A DNA stretch of 64,000 nt from Microcebus murinus (taxonomy: Eukaryota > Chordata > Mammalia > Primates > Cheirogaleidae), in NCBI RefSeq assembly GCF_040939455.1, contig NC_134106.1, positions 85,691,001-85,755,000 on the forward strand, written 5' to 3'. The position numbers and the translations under genes are program-made. The notes under the pieces were generated by a model. That model was not told where the DNA came from, did no database searches, and was given only the letters and a program-made list of their open reading frames with translations. Positions 12,374 to 23,239 of the stretch are shown in pieces (position 1 is the stretch's first letter; every line of letters begins with the position of its first letter).

Positions 12374-13652
12374 TTACTGAGTATGGAATGTCCAATTTCC
12401 TTAAGTACTGTTTGACAGTTGATATCTCTGACATTTCACTTTGACACTTCTTGTATTATGTTCATTGTGAAGGTATATCCTCAGTCTTTCAAATGCACGA
12501 TTTGGCTTGTGATTATCTTTCACATTTTGTTACAGCAATTTTTGTGAGAACATGAGTAAGTCAAAAATTCGAGTTATTTTCAAATATGAATTCTATCATG
12601 GAAAAAATGCAGTACAGACAGCTCAAAATACGAACCAAGTGTTTAAGAAGAATGTGGCTAAAGAATGCACAGTACGTGGATGGTTTGAGAAGTTCTGTTC
12701 TGGTGATTTTAATCTTGAAAATGAGCCACGTGGGCGACCTGAGACCAAGGTGGATAATGATGAGCTGAAAGCTGTAGTGGAAGCGAATCCATCTCAGCCT
12801 ATGCATGAATTAGCAGCAAGGTTTGATGTTACTATTCCGACTATATTGGACCATTTGAAACAAATGAGCCAGGTAAAGAAGCTAGATAGATGGGTTCTTA
12901 ATTAATTAAATAAATGTCAGAAGAGAAATCGTCTCAAAGCTTGCCTTTCTTTGCTGTCATGACATAAAGGCAAACCATTTCTACACCATATTGTTCTGTG
13001 TGATGAAAATGGATTCTTTTTGACAATTGCAAGCTTTTGGCACAATGGTTGGATAAAGATGAAGTGCCAAAACAGAGTTCAACACCGAATATTCATCAAG
13101 AAAAGCTAATGATGTCTGTTTGGTGGTCCAGAGCTGGCATTATCCACTACAGCTTCATGAAACCTGTTCAAGTCATTACAGCGCATGTCTACTGCAACCA
13201 ATTGGATGAAATAATGAAGATGCTTCTGATTAAGCAGCCAAGATAGGTCACTAGAGACAGGTCAATCATCTTGCAAGACAATGCTCAACCACATGTCCCA
13301 CAAACAACACTGCTCAAACTACAGCAGGTGGAATAGGAAACTCTCTGTCATCAACCGTATTCATCAGATCTTGCACCAACTGACTACCACTTCTTCCAGG
13401 CTTTGGACCACTTCTTGCAAGGAATAATATTCAATTCTCAGCAAGCTCTGGAAAATGCCTTTCATGATTTCATAGCCACTTGCTCTCCAGGCTTCCTCGC
13501 TGCTGGCATAAATAAGCTACCGATAAGATGGCAAAACTGTGTCAATGGTTTAGGTGCATACTTTGATTAATTCCACTGCTTCTTGTTTGAGTTATAATAA
13601 ACTACACTTTTGATTCAAAATCAGACATTTCATATTCAATGACCCAGTGTAA
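12374..13652 (+). mobile_element. mariner DNA transposon, near full length
   Basis: About 1.28 kb, the usual length of a mariner. The right end reads TCAGACATTTCATATTCAAT then GACCCAGTGTA. Its reverse complement aligns with the left end TGAGTATGGAATGTCCAATT, so the inverted repeats are recognisable although the outermost left bases are eroded. It contains one transposase reading frame, now broken. Mariners of this kind usually enter mammals by horizontal transfer; that is background knowledge, not shown here. Confidence 0.9.
12552..13570 (+). pseudogene. mariner transposase, disabled
   Basis: This encoded the cut-and-paste transposase of the surrounding mariner, which binds its inverted repeats and moves the element. 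Codons 1-118 are open and include the DNA-binding helix-turn-helix region with GRPETKVDNDELK and ILDHLKQ. An in-frame stop follows VLN, another follows CLSLLS, and a frameshift lies near 13030. The second frame (AQWLDKDEVPKQ ... to the end) has stops after KQPR and after LQQVE, then runs to a normal terminus YFD-stop. All three catalytic aspartates of the D,D34D type can be seen: VLCDEN, ILQDNAQPH and SSDLAPTDYHFF. The normally conserved tryptophan after CDE is replaced by glycine (CDENG). Not functional as it stands. Confidence 0.92.
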
Positions 13653-13689
13653 ATGCTCTTAAGTAACAAGCCCTGAGCTCCGCACTTCA

Positions 13690-13800
13690 GGTGGACAGTT
13701 TAGTTCTCGCTGTACCCCTGCAAGTGACGTTCATCTCACTTTCTGCACATTCAGAAAGTGAGGCCCAAAGGGTTGAAGTGAATGATCCAAAGTCATTACA
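13690..13800 (-). repeat. MIR fragment
   Basis: TTTCTGCACATTCAGAAAGT, GAGGCCCAAAGGGTTGAAGT and GATCCAAAGTCA follow the reverse-strand core of a MIR SINE. Diverged. Confidence 0.45.
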
Positions 13801-14389
13801 TTATTCAATACATAATCACGAATGTCTTCTAGTTGATAATATTTATTCTTCTTGCTTATGACTTAAAAAGCAACATCAAAATTGTATCTGTTGGCAACCA
13901 GTATAAGCCCAAGCAGAGACTGGTTTGATGCCCAGGCTGCCATCATGCAGAAATAAACAACAGGGATTCAAACTGGAGTCGAGTTTTCTGTCTGCTCTGG
14001 AGCATTATTCACACACACTTGAGGGGCTCGGAAGCTCTGTATTGTTTCTCCTCGCAGAGTCTCAGTATTTAACCACGTTCTCTATTTCTTCCCTTACAAG
14101 GGCCAGAATATCAGAAGCCTGTCTGTTTCTCGGACAAAAGTTGTGAAGAGCATCACACACCGGAGCCAAAGGCAAGACACAGAAAAGCACAAGACGGACG
14201 ACAAAGGTGAGTGCGAGGTGCCGTGGCAGGCTGCACAAATGGCACAGACAGCGGAGCCCACCACTTGTCGGCCCTGTGGCCTTAGCAAATTGTTTCCTCT
14301 CTCTGAGCCTTGTTTTCCTCATCTGTATTGAGAGAATAATTCACACGTAATGTGGCCCTGATGTCTGGATTAGATAAACCATCATATTA
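13801..14389. other. Unassigned DNA with a possible MIR core
   Basis: Bases 14275-14345 (CCTTAGCAAATTGTTTCCTC, TTTTCCTCATCTGTATTGAG) look like a sense MIR core. The rest is unassigned. An 86-codon minus frame and a 73-codon + frame here are unsupported. Confidence 0.35.
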
Positions 14390-14640
14390 GGTTACGAGGG
14401 TGGGCTCTGGAGACAAACTTCCTGGACGTCCATCCTGACCATTTCTTCCCAGCTGTGTGAGCCTGAGCAGATGATGTAAGCTCTCATTTAAGTTCCTTCG
14501 TCTATAAAATGGGCAATGGTATTACTTGCCTTTTAGGTTCTAGGGAAGATTATACACACGGAAACTCTGATCACAGTGCCTGGCACACTGCTGATGTTCT
14601 GATGATATTGATATTGATCATGATCATGATGATCCTGAAC
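14390..14640 (+). repeat. MIR SINE
   Basis: In order: GGGCTCTGGAGACAAACTTC, AGCTGTGTGAGCCTGAGCAG, TCGTCTATAAAATGGGCAAT and CACAGTGCCTGGCACAC. This is the MIR consensus order in sense orientation. It ends in a short GATATTGATCATGAT-type simple repeat. Confidence 0.85.
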
Positions 14641-14814
14641 AAGAGCAAGAATAATGACGATCCCGTGTGAAGTGGCTGGACCATAATAAGGCTCTGAACG
14701 TGTTTAATTCTTCCCATAATCCATCATCCACATCTGTAATCCCTCTTTAAGACTAAGGCCCCAACGTAAACATTAATATGGCATCCCACCTATGTGCAAA
14801 ATTGTAAAGACATT

Positions 14815-14853
14815 TTACAATTTAGCATTTACAAATGCTAAATCCAAATTGTA
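14815..14853. repeat. Inverted repeat with nearby direct copies
   Basis: TTACAATTTAGCATTT pairs with AAATGCTAAATccAAATTGTAA across a 1-3 base loop, with one 2-base bulge. The word AAATTGTAAAGACA occurs three times between 14798 and 14886. Origin unknown. Confidence 0.7.
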
Positions 14854-14889
14854 AAGACAATTTGGCATAGACAAATTGTAAAGACATTC

Positions 14890-15710
14890 CTGTAGAAGCC
14901 CAGTGATGTTTTCCAGGGCCTAGCAATGCTTTAAACCAGTTCATCTCAAACTTTTTATAAAATAATCCAACTATTTTTTTTCTTGCATTGTGAAATTGTT
15001 AGAAATCCATTCAATGCTTTTTCTATAAAACTCTGTCCAAAATAATCAAAATACTCCAGGAGATAAAATATCACCAGGCACTTTTACGGCATTTGATGAT
15101 GAGTGAGAAAGATCTGTCTAGACAGACCCATGAGAAATCATTATTATATTACACTCAACTGCCTTCATACACCACCCACAGATACGAGGAGAGAAGGAAA
15201 TGACAGCTCTATGTAACATGATTTAAGCATTCCAGAGACTCTGGGCTTTGCCATGAAACATCAATTTCTTGGCACTTTCACATTAGTTTTTCATGTCATA
15301 TTTTTGGAGAATGACAACAAAATAGTTGGACCAAACAATAATATTTCTCATACAAACCCATCTTCTGTCTTCTCTAGTATATTTGTGTTTACATGCTTGG
15401 AAGAGCCAATAGCCCATTCCTACATCCAACCAATAATATTGAAGCTGGAAATGCACTTGTATCTTTGTAATAAATCACAGAAGAGAGCAGCTTTCTTAGT
15501 GGTGGGACCAAAGGTGGTAAAATAAATAGATACTTGTTTTCCGAGACAAAACAAAATGTGTGTGTGTGTCCCAGTTACTATCAAAAGACCTTTGTTTTTC
15601 TCTTCTTTCTATGTATTTTCTCACGTTCATGTTTTTCTTACATTTATACCTTGATTTGCAGAAATCTACATCAATCAGGTTAGGAAAATGATAGAGCCAA
15701 CCTACTGAAG
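14890..15710. other. Unassigned intergenic DNA
   Basis: AT-rich and without recognisable repeats. A short TGTGTGTGTGTG run is at about 15557. A 90-codon + frame at 15253 has no recognisable domain. Confidence 0.45.
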
Positions 15711-15894
15711 AGTAGTGGTTCTCAAATTTGATCAAGCATCAGAATCACTGGGGCTTTTCTTAACAGATTTCCGTGCCTGAGCCCAAAAGTTTCTGATTTA
15801 ATAGGTCTGGGGTGAAACAGACTTTGCGTTTCTCATTCGTTCCCAGGTGAAGCTGATGCTGCTGGTTCAGGGGCCACAATTTGAGAAGCGGTGA
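15711..15894. mobile_element. MER5A-type hAT transposon
   Basis: It starts AGTGGTTCTCAAATTTGATC and ends GGGGCCACAATTTGAGAAGC, the inverted ends typical of MER5A. Between them are CAGAATCACTGGGGCTTTTC and GATTTAATAGGTCTGGGGTG. Nearly complete but old. Confidence 0.88.
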
Positions 15895-16344
15895 TGGAGA
15901 AGAAGGGTCACCAACCTTACGTGTAGTCACAGAACCAGTGTTCTGGTCTCGACTCTGCTCTGTGACCCAAGGCACGTATTTAATCTCTCCAGATCAGTTT
16001 CTCAAGGGTGAAGTTAGGAGTTTGCACAGGACTAGCTTTCCAACACCAATGGCCCATGAACACTAAGCTTTCTCTGCACCCTGTACCTTAGGAAAAGCTC
16101 CAGACTGCCTGGGGTGATGCTCTTCCATCATGCACAGGGATTCCCTCTTTGACCTAATCTCCGTCAGTGGTTTGCAAAGTCTACAAAAGTAGAAAGGCCA
16201 ATTAAAGAGATGGCATCCTATTTCTAAAAGGTGAAATGCTTTATAACTTATAAGATCCTCTGCCCATGCTTAGTAGAAGGACTGTAGGCTTTGGCTTCAA
16301 ATGACCAGCTGTCATGGTGTCTGTCTTAGTAGGAGAATTGACAT
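15895..16344. other. Unassigned intergenic DNA
   Basis: Nothing recognisable. Confidence 0.45.
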
Positions 16345-16600
16345 AATAATAACAAAAATTAAAATTTACATTTACTGAATGCTTAGTACATGCCAGACAC
16401 TACAATACAGCCTTTATATACATCATTATTTAATCCTCACCGTAACCCCATATGGTAATCATTATTATCATGCTCATTTTAGGCAGCAGAAAATATACTC
16501 CAAACAGCCTTTCAACACACCCAAAGTCACACATGGAACAAGTAGCAGAACTGAGATGCAAAATCAATATAGTTTTACTCCAGATCCAGGGCCCCTGACT
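16345..16600 (-). repeat. MIR SINE
   Basis: Reverse-strand MIR: TTTACTGAATGCTTAGTACA, TGCCAGACACTACAATACAG, TTTAATCCTCACCGTAACCC, then CCAAAGTCACACATGGAACA and AGTAGCAGAACTGAGATGCA. Confidence 0.87.
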
Positions 16601-17575
16601 GTGGTGAGAGTTAAAATTATACATATATGTAATATATGTATAAAATCATATAGTTTCTAGTATAAAACTGTGATTCTACTCCCAAATGAAGGTGGAGATC
16701 AGGTTCCAACAAAGGACAGGTGAAGGGATGAGTGGCAGAGGGGTGAAGGTAGACACCTGCAGGGCATGGCCAATGATCTAAGCCAGGAGGACAGGTGTCA
16801 AACACCAGCATCAAGTCCAGGATGGGAGGAAAGCCTGAGGCTTAGGCCAGAGCTTGTTATTTGAGAGACACATGCTGAAATCCAGGTAGATGCAAAACGC
16901 AGAAGCTACATAAATAGGTCAAAGTCAAACCCAGGGCAGCTAATGGGTGCCGGGAAGATGTAAGAGCTGGGAATAGGAGAGGGAGCTAGTCCAAGGCCGT
17001 TCCTGGAAAGAGACGTGCTCGTACTGAAGGAGCCGTCTCCTTTATCTACAGAAGCCCTCCTCTGCCCGCACAGCCTCACTCAGCCCATCACTTACCCCAC
17101 TCCTCCATGTGAGCAAAATAAACACTGGGAGAAGAAAGGCCAGTAGTGCGTAGATATTATGCTAATTGTTTACAGAGCAGGCCTACTAAAATGCTAAAGA
17201 AAATTGTCTTAATTCTTAAATTATTCAACACCAAAATTACTTTAATTGTACCAACAAATAAAATAAAATAGGCCATTGTTAAATTTAGAGGACTCTAAAA
17301 GACGCATTGGAAATCCGCCCATCCTGGACGCCCCAAACGCATCAGCAACCAGACTGAACCCTCTGCTGTAGGCGATGCAAGCCAGGACCCGAGCCACTTC
17401 TCAGCAATAGCGGCTCCGGATTCCCAGCACAGCAGGGGCCATTCTGGCTGGACAGGGAAGCTAAGTGATCTTTAAGAGCATTGCCTCATTCTTCTTCAGG
17501 ATTGTACATTTATTTGGGGGCCTTGACATGAATGTCTGTGGCAAGCAAAGTGTTTTAATTTTGTTAATGTAATGC
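16601..17575. other. Unassigned intergenic DNA
   Basis: No gene or repeat recognised. Moderately GC-rich from 16680 to 17110. Confidence 0.4.
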
Positions 17576-18132
17576 TTGTAGGGGACAAAAATATGCCACT
17601 CCAAAATATGCCAATTTGGCATGAAGGTTCTTTTGAGCTGGAGGAAAATGAGATTCAAGAGATACAGAGTTCTCTTCCCAGAACTTCCCTAATCTGAATA
17701 AAACCAGACACTTCTGAGAAATGAGGACTGCCACAAACCCCTCTCCCGGGGGAAGTTTTCTGAATCTGGAAAGAACAGAAAGTCAGCAGTAAAATGGATG
17801 TGCACAAGCGAACCTCACTGTGTTAGTTCCCACTTATACTCACCTTCCCACAATCTGCCACCTTTGGAAGTCTAAGGGCCTTTTCCTTCTCTTGTCACTT
17901 CTTTACAAAGGTATTGCTCTTTGCTGAGATGCTATATATGCCCCAGTTCTAACCACCCCTTTGAGTTATTCTTCCCCAAGTTCCCTCCTGTGCGGTGTGT
18001 GCTGCACAGGATGACAATCTGCTTTTTCTTCCTGTTAATCTGTCTCTTGTCAGTCTGATCTGCAAGGTCCCAGCCGATGAACCTAAGATGGGTAGAGGAA
18101 AAGTGTGTTTTTCCTCCTTTACCTGTTCATCA
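17576..18132 (+). mobile_element. Solo endogenous-retrovirus LTR
   Basis: It has the layout of an LTR. It begins TGTAGGGGACAAAAATATGC. A TATA-like element (GCTATATATGCC) lies at 17930-17941. Downstream is CTGTTAATCTGTCTCTTGTC and then CCAGCCGATGAACCTAAG, the pyrimidine-rich end common in class I retroviral LTRs. The next DNA transposon follows directly. Family not named; the 5' edge is a guess. Confidence 0.5.
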
Positions 18133-18134
18133 TA

Positions 18135-18582
18135 CCGTGTTTCCCCGAAAATAAGACCTGCCCATAAAATAAGCCCTAGCAGGATTTCTAAGCATTTGTG
18201 CAATATAAGCCCTACCCCCAAAATAAGACCTAGTGATGGGCATGGCTATGCAGCGCATCTGCACAACCCATGCATTTCGTCGCAGAGCGGTAAAGAAGAC
18301 GAGCAGCCCTTCTCATCTGCCCCACCAGAGCTTTATTGCTCGACATGAGAGATTGGGGCCAATGGTTCTAAAGGAAATAGAGTCACAAGAAATTCAGGAT
18401 GGAATTCAGGGTTTGGAGAGTTATGATGATGTTCCAGAAGAAGACGACTTAACTCTATTTGAATCAATGTAGATTGTTGTACCGTACTTAAAAAAATAAC
18501 ACATCCCCTGCAAATAAGCCCTAGGGTGTCTTCTGGAGGAAAAATAAACATAAGACCTTGTCTTATTTTCAGGGAAGCACGG
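18135..18582 (+). mobile_element. TA-flanked DNA transposon, copy 2, with coding relic
   Basis: 448 bases between TA at 18133-18134 and TA at 18583-18584. Its ends are CCGTGTTTCCCCGAAAATAA and TTATTTTCAGGGAAGCACGG. It shares its left 180 bases and right 150 bases with copy 1. It lacks copy 1's middle but keeps more of the coding tail. It lies immediately after the solo LTR. Confidence 0.88.
18330..18472 (+). pseudogene. C-terminal relic of a transposase-like protein
   Basis: An open frame inside copy 2 ends at a TAG (18470-18472). It reads ...RHERLGPMVLKE, EIQDGIQGLESYDD, then VPEEDDLTLFESM. The acidic tail resembles the C-termini of pogo-like transposases in general character. The frame upstream (from 18233) belongs to the transposon's non-coding left part, so only about the last 45 codons are likely to be real. 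Copy 1 keeps a shorter, mutated version of the same tail. I do not recognise the protein family itself. Confidence 0.5.
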
Positions 18583-18584
18583 TA

Positions 18585-18884
18585 TTTGGGCAACTGAGAA
18601 GACTCGAGGGAAGAAAGCTTCCATGCTGCCCCCTGGACTTCCGGAGCCCCTCAAATACTTTACATTTTCAGCAGATATTTCTCAGGTTTTCCCCAGTCCA
18701 GGAGCTGCACAAAATGTTTCCATAGAACAAGTCACCCTCTAGCCCTCCCCAGGGGCTCACAGACACGTAAGCTGATAGCTACATAAATGAAGAGCTGCAC
18801 TGGAAGCAGAATTACATCAGTAAGTTTTCTCCTAAAAGACTCCCATGCAGTAAACAATAAACTGCTTACCATTTTTTCTACAAG
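18585..18884. other. Unassigned intergenic DNA
   Basis: Nothing recognisable. Confidence 0.4.
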
Positions 18885-19075
18885 CTTTATGTGTGTTAAC
18901 TAATGAAAGCATTACAACCACACTGTAAATAAGTACTAGCATTCATTCCATTTTAGAGATGAGGAGACTGAGGCACAGAGAAGTAACATGGTCCAAGGAT
19001 GCACAAAGCAGATAAAAGAACCAAGAATGGTGCCCAAGATGTCTGGCTCCACACCCACGATCCCAATGCACGTTT
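18885..19075 (-). repeat. MIR SINE
   Basis: Reverse-strand MIR: TTTTAGAGATGAGGAGACTG, AGGCACAGAGAAGTAACATG, GATGTCTGGCTCCACACC. Confidence 0.85.
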
Positions 19076-19119
19076 GTCCCTTTCTGGAAGGAAGCTCCAT
19101 TCTAGAGCACCAGGCCCAA

Positions 19120-19310
19120 ATCCCAGGCTCCTTTCTGTTTCTCCACCTCGATTTCACCTAAATTCAAAGCATATCCAGAGTCAGATCACATCTTGCCCCT
19201 CAGCTGGTCCAGGCCACCATCTGGCTCACCTAGATTATCACAAGAGCTTTCCCACCAGTCTCACTTATCCCACCCTCAAACCTCTGCAGCATGAATGACT
19301 AGCTCAGGCT
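19120..19310 (+). mobile_element. L2 fragment
   Basis: CTAGATTATCACAAGAGCTT, CCACCAGTCTCACTTATCCC and ACCCTCAAACCTCTGCAGC follow the L2 coding region in sense orientation. Confidence 0.55.
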
Positions 19311-20034
19311 GCCAACCCTGGGTGACTGTGACGGTGCCTCCCACACCTGCAGGGTCTGTTCCAGCCAGCTGCTGCTCTCCTGCTGCTCCCGTGCATGCCC
19401 TCGTGCTAGCTGGGTCAGCTCCACATCGCATGGGAAAGGGTGAAGCCTGACCTGTCCCTGCCCCAGCACGAAGACCTGAATCGTCAGACACACTCAGGGA
19501 AAGTGCCAGTCTTTCCCAACCCCTGGAAGGGTAGAAAAAAGAAACAACAGATCTGGGCGGACCCAGGCCGGCAGGAGTAGTATCCTGCAGTCCCCTTCTC
19601 TACCCTGGGAGGCGTGTGGGTTTTGGAATCACTCACAAGCGCTAACGCTCTGTGCGGCACAAACCAGCTCCAGGCAGGTGCGCAGTGTCAGGGTCTCAGG
19701 TTTTCAGGCCTCCCTGATGGCACATTCAGAGGGCCTCCGTGACCACCTGTCACTGCTGGTACAGCACTCCCCACAGCAGAAGTCACAGGATGACCCGTGA
19801 CACCCAATCTAATCACATCAAGTATGTTCTCCTAAAGCATTTTTAGATAACGATTTCTTATTACAGCATTCCCAGCATTCCCACCAGGATCAGCCAGCTA
19901 GGAAATCCCACCAGCGTGTTTACAGAGGTTTCAGCTAAAAACTGGTTTAAGGCCTTATGGGGAAGGAGGGAGGCGGAAGGAGAAAGTGATTTGTGGACTC
20001 ACTGTTACTACTCCTTTCCCGCCACCTCACACCA
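19311..20034. other. Unassigned, GC-richer DNA
   Basis: No gene or repeat recognised. Short overlapping frames near 19276-19493 are unsupported. Confidence 0.4.
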
Positions 20035-20965
20035 CATGCAAAAATCAATTTCAGACGGTTTGTACATCCAGATGTGAAAAATAAAGCATAAAGCTTTTAG
20101 AATAAGACCGAGGCAACAATTTTTTACATAAGACACAAAAGTATTAAAAATTGATAAACTAGATGACATTAAAAGTAATAACTTCTAAAAAGACATTATT
20201 AGGAGAATAAAAAAGCAAGCCACAAAATGGGAAATGATGCAGGCAATGCATATCTCCAACACAAGAATCATGTGCAGAATAAATACTTATAATTTAGTAA
20301 GAAAAGATTAAAAACTTCAATAGAAAAATAAGGGAAAAAAAACCCCAGAAATCTTAAACAGGCTCTTGTCCACAGAGGATATCCAAATGGCCAATAAATA
20401 TATGTAATGGGGTCTCAACTTCATTGGTGGTCAGAGAAATATAAAATTAAAAAACCTTGAAACACCCTCACCACCCATTAGAATGGTCAAAATGAAAAAG
20501 ATGAAAAATACCAAGAATTGGTGGGTCTGTGGAGTAGCCATAACTCTCAAGCACTGCTGGGAAGAGTGGACATCAACACAACCATGATGCAAAATGGGTA
20601 AGATTTCCCAAAGGACAAAATACAGCTACCCTAGAGCCCAGCGATTCCACATCTATGTACATACCTAACATCAATTGATACATATGTGCACTAAAATATA
20701 TGCAAGTGTTCATAAAAGTACTTTAGCACTATTTACAGTAATCAGTAACTGAAAACAATGCACAAGCCCATACACACCAAATGGATAATTGCATTGTGTT
20801 ATATTGTGTTATATGGAACATTGTATGGAAATAAGGATGAACAAACTATAACTAAATACAACATAGAAAAGCACCCCAAATATAAACTGAGTCAAAGAAG
20901 CCAAATATAAAATGTGTCATCTATCTACCTGTCTATCTATAATTCAAAACCAAGAATAACTAATC
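20035..20965 (+). mobile_element. L1 3' part (ORF2 end and 3' UTR), diverged
   Basis: Sense L1: TAGAATAAGACCGAGGCAAC, AAGCAAGCCACAAAATGGGA, GGATATCCAAATGGCCAATA, CACCACCCATTAGAATGGTC, GGACAAAATACAGCTACCCT, CAAATGGATAATTGCATTGT. Many indels; no open frame of note. Confidence 0.82.
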
Positions 20966-22189
20966 CATGGTGTAAGAATTCAGACTAGTGGCTGTGCTTT
21001 GGGGGTGAGGGCAACAGGCAGGAGGGCATGACTCAAGGGGGTCCTGGGGGCTTCCTAGGCTGCCAGTAATGTTCATCTCTTGATCTGCATGTCAGTTACA
21101 CAGATGAGTTCACTTGGAAAATCTACTGGGCTGTATGCTTATTGGTCTGTAAGTTGTAGTTCTATAAAAGGTTTACTAAAAGTTGCAAACTCTAGATTTT
21201 AATACATTTAGGTGAGGCAGACACTCTCCAGATCACTGTGATCCTCATCCTTGTCTATGTCTTACCCTGGATCCACCTCCCAGCTCACTCCTGGCCCCTA
21301 AGGCATTTAAATTTGAGTCCCTGGGTGGTCAGCTAAGGCCCCCTAGCCCTTCCCACCCCCATCCTTCCATTGTGTTTATAATTTTCACATCATGTGGATT
21401 TCCTAAAAACAAACCAACCAACCAAAGGCATTTTTCTTATCCCTGGGTAGACAAAGCTATGAAATGGGATGCAGTAACCCTGACTAGATGAAATTGTGAT
21501 TTAAACATTAAGAAGTTATGTACACTAAAAGCATTTCATAGTGCTAGAGAAAGGTGCTAAAAGTATGATCCAACGTGTTTCATGTCACCAGCTGGTTCCT
21601 AGAATCTGTGTGTAAGTCCATGAAGACTTAACAATTTCAAACAGATGAGATGAGAACAGAAACAGATGTGTCTCCGGATGGCCGAGCAGATGCAGATGTC
21701 TGAAGTACCAGCACAGTGACCACCTAGATTGTGCCTCCAGCTCCACGTGAATATTCCAGATTTAACTCTGGGACTTGGCAACTTGTGTACATCAAGCTTG
21801 CACTCTGCATACCAGAGAGAAATTAATCACCCAGTGTGTTGCATTTCAGAGTTCATAAGAAGGGCTGGACATCTACCTGTCACTGTGTGTCTCTTTGCCT
21901 GGACCCCCATCTACCTTTAATGTTTCAGGGTCTTGGGTAACAGTACAAATGGAGGCTCCTATATCAAATGTCTAAATATTTCATAATTGTAAATCAAATG
22001 GGCCCAGCCATGTTTTTACACAGGTTCACACGGCCTGGTTCCCAGTGATTGCTCTTGCCACCTGGTGACTAAAAGAGCTATACTCCCTGTCTGCTGCCTC
22101 AGATCACAAGTGGTAGAGTGAGGCAATTGGGCAGGACCTGCGAGAAGCCAGCCCAGGACCAGCACCCATGGGCAGTACCAATTTGTACT
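20966..22189. other. Unassigned intergenic DNA
   Basis: Nothing recognisable apart from a short CTATCTACCTGTCTATCTAT run ending at 20940 in the L1 tail. A weak CTCF-like word (CACCAGGTGGCAAG on -) lies at about 22056. Confidence 0.4.
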
Positions 22190-22330
22190 TAGACAAACAC
22201 TGGAAAATAATTGGGAATCATCTGTTAAAGTTTATGATATACATAATTTACAACCCAGCAGTTCCACTCCTAGGCATATATCCTAGGATAACTCTTCTGC
22301 ACACAAAATGAGAGTTCTTTAATCATCGTG
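22190..22330 (+). mobile_element. Old L1 fragment
   Basis: ACAACCCAGCAGTTCCACTC followed by CTAGGCATATATCCTAGGAT is the typical late ORF2/3' UTR wording of L1M elements. Confidence 0.65.
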
Positions 22331-22849
22331 CATAAGTTTCTCTGTTTCTTGTAAACTGTACAATAACATGAAAAGTATTATTCTCCCTATTTTTTGAACA
22401 AAAGACAGAAAGATTATGTATCTTACCAAATGATACCTTTCTACATATAATGCTCATTGAACTTCAATTTCATTCTATTTCTGGTTGGAGATGTTGGAAA
22501 GATAAAAGCCACACATTTCCCAGGGTATCTTATAGCAGGGAGTTTGAATGAGAATGCCATTCCACAAGTTAGATATAGTTGCATGAGATCTGGAAGGTGG
22601 CAATGAGGCTATTTGTGCTGGTCAGCAAGTTCCTGGGACCATGAAGATATTCTTCAGCCATGTTCCAGGACCAGCTAAAACACCTGAAAAAGAAAAATCT
22701 ATTTGAAGACAATGGAAAGCTACCCAATCAACTTGGACTTAAGGGGCCCTACTAATGATTCTCCATGGGAGGCTGGTCTACCACAATCTACTCCATCATA
22801 AGCACAATTAGACTCCCAGAATGATACAAAAGTACCCCATCCTGGGAAC
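22331..22849. other. Unassigned intergenic DNA
   Basis: Nothing recognisable up to the TA flanking the next DNA transposon. Confidence 0.4.
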
Positions 22850-22851
22850 TA

Positions 22852-23223
22852 CCATGTTTCCCCGAAAATAAGACAGGGACTTATATTTATTTTTCCTCAA
22901 GAAGACACCCTAGAGCTTATTTTCAGGGGATGTGTTATTTTCCCCTCAAAGCCTCAGCTTGCAGCACGCACAGGATGGCCGGGACCTGACAGGGGGAGCC
23001 GACCTTGTTGGTGGGACTGCCCGCACCTTTCCGGTCACCTCTGGGATAGTAGCTGTCACGATGGGGCAGATGAGAAGGGCTACTCCTCTTCTTTACTGCC
23101 ATGAAATGCATGGGTTGTGCAGATATGCTGCGTAGCCCATCACTAGGTCTTATTTTCAGGGTAGGGCTTATATTGCACAAATGCTTAGAAATCCTGCTAG
23201 GGCTTATTTTCGGGGAAACTCAG
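22852..23223 (-). mobile_element. TA-flanked DNA transposon, copy 3, inverted
   Basis: 372 bases between TA at 22850-22851 and TA at 23224-23225, in the opposite orientation to copies 1 and 2. The left end is CCATGTTTCCCCGAAAATAA and the right end is TTATTTTCGGGGAAACTCAG. It keeps the middle block shared with copy 1 (GGCCGGGACCTGACAGGGG and CACCTTTCCGGTCACCTCT on +) but has lost the coding tail. Confidence 0.88.
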
Positions 23224-23239
23224 TACTACTGGTGAAAAT

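Noticed and set aside
14390..14640. tRNA-like A/B box words
   Set aside because: They belong to the MIR SINE, whose head derives from a tRNA; no cloverleaf can be drawn.
7745..23223. The three TA-flanked repeats as a segmental duplication
   Set aside because: Flanks differ, one copy is inverted, and the edges are transposon ends rather than duplicated unique DNA.
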